Shown one piece after another: positions 27,501 to 35,746 of a stretch of DNA of 64,000 bases. The position numbers and the translations under genes were made by a program. Location: positions 169,229 through 233,228 of the forward strand of contig JACKAO010000008.1 in the NCBI GenBank assembly GCA_020635035.1. Direction: 5' to 3'. The stretch's first letter is position 1, and each line of letters opens with the position of its first letter. Source of the stretch: Calditrichia bacterium. Lineage in GTDB: Bacteria > Calditrichota > Calditrichia > Calditrichales > J004. The notes under the pieces were generated by a model. The model made no database searches. It was not told the origin of the DNA and worked only from the letters and a program-made list of their open reading frames with translations.

Positions 27501-30500
27501 TCCTTGAAAAAGGAATGTCCATTTATTCAGGCGAGCAACCTGCTGTAAAAGTTGAAGATGTCTGTATAACAGGCGCTGCTATTGGCCTGCCCGGAACAGA
27601 AAAAGTATTTGATGACACAAATGTAGAACGTATCCTGCGTGGTGAACAGTTTATTAAACCGATTATAAACAAGCTACGCCAGGAAATGGCGGATAAAAAT
27701 ATTACCCGTCTTGTTAAAAGCGAAGCCGGCGGTCCGCGTTTTGAGACAATTAATGATCCGGCTAATGTAATCAAACTGGCAGCTCGTGCCAGTAACCTTG
27801 ATCTTATTGATGATTTCGGATTTCCGGAAGATCGTCTTGCTGCTTTGGACAGGGTAACTATATTAGCCATTGGAGCCGGTCTTGATGCCCTGCGCGATGC
27901 CGGCATTCCACTGAAAATGCATTATAAAACAACTACTAAAGGTACAAAATTACCCGACCGCTGGTTATTACCTGACGCGTTACGCGATGACACAGGAATC
28001 ATTTTTGCTTCGGCATTCCCCGGTTTTGATTCTTTCGCGGATGAGATGAAACGTTTTTATACCTATCGCAGCAGGATCAAAACTATTGAAGAATTAAAAT
28101 CAGTGCGTGAAAAAATCGCTCCTTCAGCCAATGGTTCATTGGATGAAATTGATAAGAAAATCCGTAAGCTTGAAGATGCAATACACAATGAACCATACAA
28201 TTTTGACCGTCGCTTCCTGTTTAAAGTGTTATCGATGGGACATTCACAATTTGCAGAATATATCGGTGCACGCGGGCCAAATACGCAGTTGAACGCTGCT
28301 TGTGCAAGTACAACCCAGGCAGTTTCACTTGCACAGGATTGGATCCAGGCCGGACGCTGCCGCAGAGTTGTTGTTATTTCAGCCGATGACATCACCAGTG
28401 ACTCGCTTATGGGATGGTTCGGTTCAGGCTTTTTGGCAACCGGCGCAGCAGCCACTGACGAAATTGTTGAAAATGCGGCCATTCCTTTCGATCGCCGTCG
28501 CCATGGCATGATTATAGGCATGGGTGGTGCTTCTCTTGTTGTTGAAAGTGTCTCATCCGCAAACGAACGCGGCATTCAGCCCATTGCCGATGTATTATCA
28601 ACCATTACCGCAAACAGCGCATTCCATGGGACACGGCTCGATGTGGACCATATCAAATTTGTAATGGAAGACCTGATTGTAAAAGCTGAAAATCGCTGGG
28701 GTATTGATCGCTTCCAGATTGCACCACAGACAGTTTTTGTATCTCACGAGACATACACACCAGCTCGTGGCGGAAGTGCTGCCGCAGAAATAAACGCCTT
28801 GCGCTATGTTTTTGGACCCACAGCAGATCAGATTGTAATCTCCAACACCAAAGGTTTAACCGGTCATGCCATGGGTACAGGAATTGAAGATGTTGTTGCT
28901 GTCAAGGCTGTAGAAACAAGCATCGTTCCACCCATTGCCAATTTCAAGGAAGTTGATCCTGAACTTGGTCCGTTGAATCTTTCAAAAGGCGGACATTATC
29001 CGATTCATTATGCGCTGAGACTGGCAGCGGGATTCGGATCACAAATCAGTATGAGCCTGATACGCTGGACACCCACTCTCGATGGCGAACATCGTCCGCC
29101 ACACGAACTGGGCTATAGTTACCGTATAAAAGATCATAAAACATGGAATAACTGGATGCGCACCATCAGCGGTTATTCATCTGCTGAGCTGGAAGTAGTC
29201 AAGCGTACATTGCGTATTAAGGACCAGGGTCCTGCTGCACAAATTGAAACCGCAAGTCCTTCATCCATAACTTCTGCAACCAAGTCAATAACAGAAGAAA
29301 AACCGCAAACAACCCCGGATGTGATCAAGGAATCCACTATTTCTCAGGCACAGGTCGCAACTCCTGCTGAAATGCAGGAATCTGTAGCTGCCCAGCCCGC
29401 GGGTGATGCAGTGCAACAGCGCGTCCTGGAACTGATTTCAGAGAAAACCGGTTATCCGCCGGACATGCTTAGTCTGGACCTGGACCTGGAAGCTGATCTG
29501 GGCATTGATACAGTAAAGCAGGCTGAAATGTTTGCATCGGTCCGCGAAGCCTACAACATTGAACGTGATGATTCGGTTCAGTTGCGTAATTATAACACGC
29601 TGGCATCAGTCATTCAGTTTGTCTATGATAAACGGCCGGAGTTAAAATCCGCATCACCGTCTGTTGAAAAAAGTATTGAATCTCCTGCTCAGACGGAAGC
29701 ATCTGCGACTGCTGTAACCCAGCAATCTGGTGACGCGGTTCAGCAACGTGTTATGCAACTAATCTCAGAAAAAACAGGTTATCCGCCGGACATGCTCGAC
29801 CTTGATCTGGACCTTGAAGCTGATTTAGGCATCGATACCGTTAAACAAGCTGAAATGTTTGCATCGGTTCGCGAAGCCTACAACATTGAACGTGATGATT
29901 CGGTTCAGTTGCGTGACTACAACACCCTGGCATCTGTTATTCAGTTTGTCTATGATAAACGGCCGGAGTTAAAATCTGTTGTTCCGGCTGTTAATGAACG
30001 CAATGAAGCTCCCGTACCACAGGGACAAATTAATACCGCATCCGTATCAGCAGGATCTGCTGTAACCCAACCTGGCGGTGATTCTGTCACTGAAAAAGTA
30101 TTACAGCTTATCTCAGAAAAAACGGGCTACCCGCCAGACATGCTCGACCTTGACCTGGATCTGGAAGCTGATCTGGGTATTGACACCGTTAAGCAGGCCG
30201 AGATGTTTGCATCGGTCCGGGAAGCTTATAACATTGAACGTGATGATACAGTTCAGTTACGTGATTACAACACGCTGGCTTCGGTTATCCAGTTTGTTTT
30301 CGATAAACGTCCGGAATTAAAATCAGTAACTCCCCAGGTTGGCCCGGTGACTGAAAAAACAGAATCTGTTATTACTTTAGCAGCCGGTGATGCCGTTACT
30401 GAAAAAGTATTGCAGCTTATCTCTGAAAAAACGGGCTATCCGCCGGACATGCTTGACCTTGATCTGGATTTGGAAGCTGATCTGGGTATCGACACCGTTA

Positions 30501-33500
30501 AACAGGCCGAGATGTTTGCATCGGTTCGTGAAGCCTATAACATTGAACGCGATGATACCGTTCAGTTACGCGATTACAACACACTGGCTTCAGTTATTCA
30601 GTTTGTCTTTGATAAACGACCCGAGTTAAAACCTTCAGCCCAGCAGGTTATGCAAAATGATCCTTCACCTGTTTCCACTTCACAGGCTATAAGTGCAGTT
30701 GAAACAACCGGATCTGCAGTAACTCATACAGCCGGTGATGCTGTTACTGAGAAAGTATTACAACTTATCTCAGAAAAAACAGGCTACCCACCGGACATGC
30801 TGGATCTTGATCTGGACCTGGAAGCCGATTTAGGAATTGACACTGTTAAGCAGGCCGAGATGTTTGCATCGGTTCGTGAAGCTTACAACATTGAACGCGA
30901 TGAAACAGTTCAGTTGCGTGAATATAATACACTGGCTTCAGTAATTCAGTTTGTTTATGACAAACGTCCCGACCTAAAACAATCAGAATCAACCGTATCT
31001 CCTTCGACAAAAACTGCTGAAAAGCAGCAAACAGTAGATGCTTCCGCCACGATTAAGGATAAAACTTTTGAAGCCACAATAAAAGGAAGTATGGATGCTG
31101 CTAACCTTATTCCAAGAAGGGTTCCGCAACCTGTTATGCGTCCGGATATAAACATCTGTAAAGCAAGCGGTGTTAAGTTGGATAAAAATGCACGGGTTAT
31201 TGTGATGCCTGACGAATCTGGTGTTGCAAAATCATTGATTTCAAAACTTAAAAAGCTTGGCGTTAATGTTTTGCTTATTGATGGTCATCCTTCAGCCGAC
31301 GAACTTAATAAGCAGTTAACTGAATGGCAAAGTCAGGGGAAAATAAGCGGCGTTTACTGGCTGCCGGCACTGGACCATATAACCGATCCATACAAATTAG
31401 AACCACAACAATGGTCCGAAGCTCTGCGCATTCGTGTTAAACTGCTCTACCAGACAATGCGCACTGTATACGATCAGATATCCGGTCAGGAAACTTTTCT
31501 TGTTTCTGCAACACGAATGGGCGGCCAGCATGGTTACGATGCTTATGGCTCCTTGTGTCCATTAAGCGGGGCTGTCAGTGGTTTCTGCAAGTCTTACAAA
31601 CGAGAAAAAAATGACGTGCTGGTCAAGGTGGTTGATTTTGAAAATGCCCGTAAACACAGTGTTTTTGCCGATATTTTAATCGCTGAAACACTTCAGGATC
31701 CGGGTGTAGTTGAAGTTGGCTATAAAAACTCCATGCGCTGGACAATCGGTTTAATGGAAAAACCAGAGCCAACTCCCGGGGATGGGCTGAAACTCACAAA
31801 AGAAACCGTTTTTGTGATAACCGGTGCTGCCGGCAGTATAACTTCGGCAATAACAGCAGACCTTGCAGAAGCTTCATCAGGAATTTTTTATCTGCTCGAT
31901 CTGGCAGATAAACCTGACCCTGATGACAGTGATATTAAACGGTTCAGTTCGGATAAAGATAACCTGAAACTTGATCTCTTCCAGCGTATAAAAGAAAGTG
32001 GCCAGCGTGCTACTCCTGCTGCCGTGGAAAAGGAACTGGCACGTATTGAGCGATCACATGCCGCATTGAATGCAATCCGGGCTGTTGAACATTTTGGTGG
32101 AAAGGCGTACTACCATAGCGTTAACCTGCTCAATAACAAGGAGATATCCGCCATTATTGATGATATTAAAAAGATACACGGCCGGATAGATGTTTTGATG
32201 CATGCCGGCGGACTTGAAATAAGCCGGAATCTTCCGGATAAAAGCCCGCAGGAATACGACCTGGTTTTTGATGTAAAGAGTAACGGCTGGTTCAACCTGA
32301 TGTCTGCCATTGATGATATGCCCCTGGGCGCAGCAGTCGTGTTCAGCTCAATAGCCGGAAGATTTGGTAATGCCGGTCAGACCGACTACAGTGCTGCCAA
32401 TGACCTGCTCTGTAAAAGTATATCTGGTTTCAGAAATACACGGCCTGATACACGGGGTATCGCATTTGACTGGACCGCCTGGGGCGGAATCGGTATGGCG
32501 GTTCGCGGTTCTATACCCACTATTATGAAACAGGCCGGTATTGAAATGCTGCCGCCCGAAGCCGGTATTGCGATGATTCGCCGTGAACTGACAAGCGGTA
32601 ATAACCGTGGTGAGTTTGTTGTAGCCAAAAGCCTTGGTATCATGATGCAGGAATTTGACGAACAGGGCGGTTTAGACGTCAGTAATACAAAATGGCTTGA
32701 TGCAGATCTTAAAAAAGGCATCATGACCGGTGAGATTAAATCGATGACATTGTACAATGGCCTGACTATCGAGCGTGAGCTGGATCCTAAAGAACAGCCG
32801 TTTCTGTTTGATCATCAAATAAATAACACACCTGTGTTACCTGGTGTGATGGGTATTGAAAGCATGGTTGAGAGCGCCCGCATCTTTTTCCATGATTGGT
32901 ACGTGTGCGCGGTGGATAAGGTGAATTTTATGTCACCTTTTAAATTCTATAAGAATGAGCCGCGCAGCGTTATCATAAATGTTCAATACACTATGGATGG
33001 AAATGCAATTCTTGCACACTGCAGTTTGTCCGGTGTACGCAAACTGCACGGTCAGGAAGAATCTCAGCAGACGGTTCATTTCAGTGCGCGTGTCCGGTTG
33101 GAAAAATCTGCGCCCAAAGCGCTGAAGGCAAAAGCCCCGGGCAAAGCAAAGAAAAAAGTAACCGCTGCAGATATTTACAAGTTGTACTTTCATGGCCCTG
33201 CATACCAGGTTATTACACAAAGCTGGCAGAGTGATCAAAGGATAGTTAGTCAATTTAACAGCAAACTTCCTGCAAATCACAAACCGGACAAAATGCAAAC
33301 GGTTGCCATGCCGCGCCTGATTGAACTATGCTTCCAGACAGCTGGTATCCTTGAGATGGGTGCAAAAGGAAGAATGGGTCTTCCTTTCCAGATTGATTCA
33401 TTACAGATAATTAAAAATACAGATGAGAAAAAAGCTGTATTTGCGGTTATCAATGAATCCGATCCTGGAAGTTTTGATGCAGAAGTTGTTGATTCGGCAG

Positions 33501-33595
33501 GAAATGTTTATTTGGCATTGACCGGCTACAGAACTATGCAGCTGCCTGACAGCATCGACGAAAACCTGCTAAAACCGTTAAAAGAGATATTATAA
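24509..33595 (+). CDS. Multidomain PUFA/polyketide-type synthase: KS-AT-KS-ACPx5-KR-DH
   Basis: 3,028 residues in one frame. KS1 (about 8-475) has triad Cys218 (DAACAS), His352 (EGHGTST) and His392 (NIGHLKG). The acyltransferase (about 595-900) has Ser698 in GHSLG and His803 in HAFHT. A second ketosynthase (about 1015-1570) has Cys1265 (NAACAST), His1413 (VSHETYT) and His1453 (LTGHAMG), so it is not an inactive chain-length factor. Five carrier domains start at 1632, 1741, 1857, 1960 and 2076; each reads LGIDTVKQAEMFA, with Thr at 1668, 1777, 1893, 1996 and 2112 where the phosphopantetheine Ser is expected. A ketoreductase (about 2225-2700, TGAAGS, DYSAAND with Tyr2627) and a hotdog dehydratase (about 2740-3015, His2769 in FDHQINNTPVLPG) follow. 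There is no enoyl reductase or thioesterase. KS1 and the tandem ACP-KR-DH order resemble PfaA; the inserted KS2 does not. It probably builds an unusual long-chain lipid. Confidence 0.93.
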   Translation: MMKKTKHKAIAIVGIGAIMPDAANAGEFWQNIKNGRYSISDVRDERWETRKYFDPDPKAPAKSYTKIGGWVHQFDWDPLKWKLAIPPKVADMMDYTQKWAIMGAREALMDYGFPEKPLNQERTAVIMGNAMGGDIHLYSASRILFPEMEEQLIKSASFAKLPADVRKKVLEELLTNVSNRFAPITEDTMPGELGNIIAGRIAALYDFKGPNFIADAACASAMAAMNAAIEGLEAHDYDAVITGGVDANMSASTYIKFCKIGALSATGTRPYDEDADGFVMGEGAAIFLLKRLEDAERDGDKIYAVIRGIGGSSDGKGKGITAPNPKGQKYAIERGWENAGVSPVTASLIEGHGTSTRVGDAGELESLGIVFNPLGLKPAGIALGSVKSNIGHLKGAAGAAGVFKAAMSLHEKLIPPSLNFNKPNPKVDWATTPFYVNTKLQEWTLNGHEVRRAGVSAFGFGGTNFHTVLEEYIPGRIVHEQEKEEKTTVSVPAMPASKPSAKKPIQGILLIGDISEEAVLRRLQTVYNDALAGKAPEISAPKQSDIDANVRLAIDFIDAAELADKAERAIKAFESGQERRWKALQGKGVYLGKGPKPKVAFLYPGQGSQYVNMLKDLRDTDPVAAQCFKDADNTMTPLLGKPLSDYIFVDDHQKALDKAEEDLKQTEITQPAVLSTDVTLTRVLETYGMKPDMVMGHSLGEYGALVASGVLTFDNALKAVSARGTEMAKVSVKDNGIMAAVFGPLEDIRKIVESVKGYVVIANINSSRQAVIGGETKAVQTAIKAFQEAGFTAQQIPVSHAFHTKIVAPASEPLGRVLQSMNLQPPAVPVISNVSGDFYPSGGAEIVPQMVDLLSQQVASPVQFVKGLQTLYEAGARVFVEVGPKRALTGFVEDVLGEKGDVLSISTNHPKNGDLVSLNRALCGFYAAGLGFGIADSIPAESGKSQSLQQAVSKPAAYQIPAQQPVNPAPTARTSAPKIPAPVSGDRYQQLGHLFADFLEKGMSIYSGEQPAVKVEDVCITGAAIGLPGTEKVFDDTNVERILRGEQFIKPIINKLRQEMADKNITRLVKSEAGGPRFETINDPANVIKLAARASNLDLIDDFGFPEDRLAALDRVTILAIGAGLDALRDAGIPLKMHYKTTTKGTKLPDRWLLPDALRDDTGIIFASAFPGFDSFADEMKRFYTYRSRIKTIEELKSVREKIAPSANGSLDEIDKKIRKLEDAIHNEPYNFDRRFLFKVLSMGHSQFAEYIGARGPNTQLNAACASTTQAVSLAQDWIQAGRCRRVVVISADDITSDSLMGWFGSGFLATGAAATDEIVENAAIPFDRRRHGMIIGMGGASLVVESVSSANERGIQPIADVLSTITANSAFHGTRLDVDHIKFVMEDLIVKAENRWGIDRFQIAPQTVFVSHETYTPARGGSAAAEINALRYVFGPTADQIVISNTKGLTGHAMGTGIEDVVAVKAVETSIVPPIANFKEVDPELGPLNLSKGGHYPIHYALRLAAGFGSQISMSLIRWTPTLDGEHRPPHELGYSYRIKDHKTWNNWMRTISGYSSAELEVVKRTLRIKDQGPAAQIETASPSSITSATKSITEEKPQTTPDVIKESTISQAQVATPAEMQESVAAQPAGDAVQQRVLELISEKTGYPPDMLSLDLDLEADLGIDTVKQAEMFASVREAYNIERDDSVQLRNYNTLASVIQFVYDKRPELKSASPSVEKSIESPAQTEASATAVTQQSGDAVQQRVMQLISEKTGYPPDMLDLDLDLEADLGIDTVKQAEMFASVREAYNIERDDSVQLRDYNTLASVIQFVYDKRPELKSVVPAVNERNEAPVPQGQINTASVSAGSAVTQPGGDSVTEKVLQLISEKTGYPPDMLDLDLDLEADLGIDTVKQAEMFASVREAYNIERDDTVQLRDYNTLASVIQFVFDKRPELKSVTPQVGPVTEKTESVITLAAGDAVTEKVLQLISEKTGYPPDMLDLDLDLEADLGIDTVKQAEMFASVREAYNIERDDTVQLRDYNTLASVIQFVFDKRPELKPSAQQVMQNDPSPVSTSQAISAVETTGSAVTHTAGDAVTEKVLQLISEKTGYPPDMLDLDLDLEADLGIDTVKQAEMFASVREAYNIERDETVQLREYNTLASVIQFVYDKRPDLKQSESTVSPSTKTAEKQQTVDASATIKDKTFEATIKGSMDAANLIPRRVPQPVMRPDINICKASGVKLDKNARVIVMPDESGVAKSLISKLKKLGVNVLLIDGHPSADELNKQLTEWQSQGKISGVYWLPALDHITDPYKLEPQQWSEALRIRVKLLYQTMRTVYDQISGQETFLVSATRMGGQHGYDAYGSLCPLSGAVSGFCKSYKREKNDVLVKVVDFENARKHSVFADILIAETLQDPGVVEVGYKNSMRWTIGLMEKPEPTPGDGLKLTKETVFVITGAAGSITSAITADLAEASSGIFYLLDLADKPDPDDSDIKRFSSDKDNLKLDLFQRIKESGQRATPAAVEKELARIERSHAALNAIRAVEHFGGKAYYHSVNLLNNKEISAIIDDIKKIHGRIDVLMHAGGLEISRNLPDKSPQEYDLVFDVKSNGWFNLMSAIDDMPLGAAVVFSSIAGRFGNAGQTDYSAANDLLCKSISGFRNTRPDTRGIAFDWTAWGGIGMAVRGSIPTIMKQAGIEMLPPEAGIAMIRRELTSGNNRGEFVVAKSLGIMMQEFDEQGGLDVSNTKWLDADLKKGIMTGEIKSMTLYNGLTIERELDPKEQPFLFDHQINNTPVLPGVMGIESMVESARIFFHDWYVCAVDKVNFMSPFKFYKNEPRSVIINVQYTMDGNAILAHCSLSGVRKLHGQEESQQTVHFSARVRLEKSAPKALKAKAPGKAKKKVTAADIYKLYFHGPAYQVITQSWQSDQRIVSQFNSKLPANHKPDKMQTVAMPRLIELCFQTAGILEMGAKGRMGLPFQIDSLQIIKNTDEKKAVFAVINESDPGSFDAEVVDSAGNVYLALTGYRTMQLPDSIDENLLKPLKEIL
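29402..30979 (+). repeat. Five tandem acyl-carrier-protein modules within the synthase
   Basis: The repeats begin at 29402, 29729, 30077, 30386 and 30734, with periods of 109, 116, 103 and 116 codons. About 82 residues of each module are nearly identical in protein (EKTGYPPDML, LDLEADLGIDTVKQ, YNTLASVIQFV), joined by Pro/Ser/Thr/Ala-rich linkers of variable length. Codons differ at synonymous sites, so protein-level selection rather than very recent duplication maintains the similarity. Confidence 0.95.
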
Positions 33596-33605
33596 ATACG
33601 CACCG

Positions 33606-33633
33606 GGCTGCTTGTCATGCAGGCAGCCTTTTT
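33606..33633 (+). terminator. Intrinsic terminator between the synthase and the transferase gene
   Basis: Stem ggctgcttg (33606-33614) pairs with caggcagcc (33620-33628) through eight Watson-Crick pairs and one G-U pair, with a 5-base loop followed by TTTTT (33629-33633). It starts 11 bases past the synthase stop and ends 15 bases before the proposed start of the next gene, so it should sharply reduce read-through. Confidence 0.85.
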
Positions 33634-33648
33634 CATGGAGAATAGACA

Positions 33649-34344
33649 CTGAATTCTACTATCAACTGGATCACCCAGGATCTTGGTGACTGCCCCGGTC
33701 ATAATGATTGGTTTTCCGAACGCGAGAAAGAAATCCTTGACAGATTGCGCTTTATCAAACGGCGCAGTGACTGGCGCCTGGGAAGATGGACAGCCAAAAA
33801 AGCTATCCTTTCACTATTTAGAAGCAGCCACAAATTAAAAGATATAGAAATACTGCCAGATATGGATGGCTCACCACAAACTTTTATTTTGGGTGACCGC
33901 GCACCTTTTTCGCTTTCAATCAGTCACAGCCAATCGATAGCGATGAGTTGTATTTATGCGGAAGGGTTCAATCTGGGCTGCGATATTGAATATATCGAAG
34001 ACCGAAGCGAAGCATTTGTTGCCGATTATTTCACAAAAGACGAATTAACTATGATGCAGGATTCGGAACCCGCACAGAAGAACATTGTCAGCAATCTTAT
34101 TTGGAGTGCAAAGGAAAGTGCTTTAAAAACATTGCGTGAAGGATTAAGACTGGATACACGTTCTGTTTCTTTTATTTGTGAAAAAATTGATTTCTCTTCA
34201 GAATGGTTCCCGATAAAAATCCAGGTAAACAATACATCAACACTGCATGGCTGGGCCAGGATTGGAGAACGGTTTGTTCAAACCATTGCCTGCGAACAGC
34301 CAACATCCAAACCGGTCCGAATAAGCACAAATCACTTATCCTGA
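33649..34344 (+). CDS. Sfp-type 4'-phosphopantetheinyl transferase, apparently with a CTG start
   Basis: 231 residues if started at CTG 33649. Family motifs are WRLGRWTAKKAIL, NLGCDIEYIEDR with Mg-binding Asp and Glu, and WSAKESALKTLREGL. Such enzymes load coenzyme A phosphopantetheine onto carrier domains, here presumably the five upstream. The first ordinary start candidate is TTG 33745, but starting there would remove the conserved N-terminal stretch DWFSEREKEILDRLRFIKRR. The frame is bounded upstream by TAG at 33643-33645, so translation must begin at or after 33646. CTG is the only near-cognate start close by, and a GGAG (33637-33640) lies 8 bases before it. The 3' end overlaps the opposing PilZ gene by 9 bases. 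Confidence 0.85.
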   Translation: MNSTINWITQDLGDCPGHNDWFSEREKEILDRLRFIKRRSDWRLGRWTAKKAILSLFRSSHKLKDIEILPDMDGSPQTFILGDRAPFSLSISHSQSIAMSCIYAEGFNLGCDIEYIEDRSEAFVADYFTKDELTMMQDSEPAQKNIVSNLIWSAKESALKTLREGLRLDTRSVSFICEKIDFSSEWFPIKIQVNNTSTLHGWARIGERFVQTIACEQPTSKPVRISTNHLS

Positions 34345-34752
34345 GCTGCCGGGAAATTTTTCTGCATATTTTTTTATCCATTCATCCGATGCTTGTTTCC
34401 AGGTAAGCTGCCTGTTTTCTTCTTTTAAAACAGACAGGCGGTATTCTTCTATATAACATACCTGTTCAATCATACGCAAACGGAAACCATTTTCATCATC
34501 GCTAAAACGTACACCGATTTCATAACCGGGTTTGCTCATCTTACACCATACAACTTCGCAGGAAGCCTTAAACGGAACATCCAGACAGGGTATGCGGATA
34601 CGTATTTTTGTACCTTCCGCGATCGCCTTTGCCGATTTGAAACATAACCCGCCGGCACTTATGTTTTCTGTGTCATAAGCAATCAGGCCTGGATCAGAGT
34701 CTAAGTCATACTCAATCGGAATATGGGTTGGATGCCGGATAAATGAACGCAT
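34336..34752 (-). CDS. PilZ-domain protein, putative cyclic-di-GMP receptor
   Basis: 138 residues. The N-terminal RSFIRHP (Arg-x3-Arg, residues 2-6) and ENISAGGLCF (the D/N-x-S-x2-G element) form the cyclic-di-GMP-binding motif of PilZ; GYEIGVRFSDD closes the barrel. A helical C-terminus of about 40 charged residues follows. Stand-alone PilZ proteins act as adaptors that tie cyclic-di-GMP to motility, secretion or envelope functions. No partner gene is adjacent. It converges with, and overlaps by 9 bases, the phosphopantetheinyl transferase gene. Confidence 0.85.
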   Translation of the reverse strand: MRSFIRHPTHIPIEYDLDSDPGLIAYDTENISAGGLCFKSAKAIAEGTKIRIRIPCLDVPFKASCEVVWCKMSKPGYEIGVRFSDDENGFRLRMIEQVCYIEEYRLSVLKEENRQLTWKQASDEWIKKYAEKFPGSSG

Positions 34753-34883
34753 TTTATATCAATCCCTGATTTATAAAATCTATAAGATAAAATTCATGCC
34801 TATTATTCTATATATTAGTACTTTCTCATGCTTTTAAGATTATGCACAATTTAACTTCCACAATTATTAATCGAGGTCACAAA

Positions 34884-35690
34884 ATGAAAGCATTCTTAAA
34901 ATTTTCTTTAATCTTTATGTTAGGAAGTTGCGCTTCCAGCATGAATGATAATCTAAACAGCACACTTTGGATGCAGACAGCTGCAGAATACCAGGCAAGC
35001 ACTATGCAAACATACAATACGGCTTTGGCAAATGTCTCACGGGCGCTGAATGATAAAAGCTGGACTGCAGCACTGGAACAAACCGGTGAAGTCAGCGAAC
35101 TTCCGCCTGCCATTATTCTTGATGTGGATGAAACTGTTCTGGATAATTCTGCTTATGAAGCAAAAATGATTAAAGAGCATGGAACATTTACACCACAAAG
35201 CTGGGACAACTGGGTTCACCTGCAAAAAGCCGGAGCTGTTCCCGGAGCTGTTGATTTTATAAACAAAGTTCAGGAAATGGGGGTTACCGCTATCTTACTG
35301 ACAAATCGTGCCTGTGAAAAAAGGCAAAACAGCAATGCGCCTTGTCCGCAGGAAGATGATACAATTGAAAACCTGAAGAAAGCAGGTATAAAAAATGTAT
35401 CTGCAGAAACAGTTTTGCTTAAAAATGAAAAAGATGACTGGACATCCGAGAAAAAAAGCAGACGTACTTTCCTGGCACAAAAATACAGAATCATAATGTT
35501 ATTTGGGGATGACCTTGGTGATTTCTTAGCGGATGTTAAAAAAAATATAACACCACAGCAAAGGGCTGCTCTGGTTGAACAGTATGCTCAAAACTGGGGG
35601 ACGAAATGGTTTGTATTGCCTAACCCAACATATGGATCATGGTATAATGTATTACAGGCACCAAGGGAACAATACTTACAGGATTATTAA
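34884..35690 (+). CDS. 5'-nucleotidase, lipoprotein e(P4) family acid phosphatase
   Basis: 268 residues from ATG 34884. An in-frame ATG 14 codons upstream exists, but 34884 has a GAGG ribosome-binding site and directly starts a lipoprotein signal (MKAFLKF, then FMLGSCAS). The HAD motif I IILDVDETVLDN, motif II AILLTNRACEKR and motif IV FGDDLGDF match class C acid phosphatases, which dephosphorylate nucleotides such as NMN at the outer membrane for uptake. WDNWVHLQKAGAVPGAVDF is also characteristic. It is monocistronic, with a terminator following. Confidence 0.92.
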   Translation: MKAFLKFSLIFMLGSCASSMNDNLNSTLWMQTAAEYQASTMQTYNTALANVSRALNDKSWTAALEQTGEVSELPPAIILDVDETVLDNSAYEAKMIKEHGTFTPQSWDNWVHLQKAGAVPGAVDFINKVQEMGVTAILLTNRACEKRQNSNAPCPQEDDTIENLKKAGIKNVSAETVLLKNEKDDWTSEKKSRRTFLAQKYRIIMLFGDDLGDFLADVKKNITPQQRAALVEQYAQNWGTKWFVLPNPTYGSWYNVLQAPREQYLQDY

Positions 35691-35706
35691 GTTATTTTGA
35701 TGGCTG

Positions 35707-35739
35707 CTCCGGAAGCCCGTCTTCCGGGGAGTCTTTTTT
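35707..35739 (+). terminator. Intrinsic terminator of the e(P4) gene
   Basis: ctccggaag (35707-35715) pairs with cttccggggag (35721-35731), with a 7-bp core and a small bulge. A run of six T residues (35734-35739) follows. Confidence 0.8.
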
Positions 35740-35746
35740 ATAATGG

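Noticed and set aside
28063..28575. 170-codon minus-strand open frame inside the synthase gene
   Set aside because: It is antisense to the second ketosynthase domain around Cys1265; the plus-strand motifs are unambiguous.
30078..30629. Two similar 80-codon plus-strand frames in a shifted frame of the carrier array
   Set aside because: Their similarity is a by-product of the repeated carrier DNA; they are Leu/Arg-rich out-of-frame translations.
29402..30979. CRISPR-like or satellite repeat
   Set aside because: The repeats are in-frame protein modules of about 330 bases, not short direct repeats with unique spacers.
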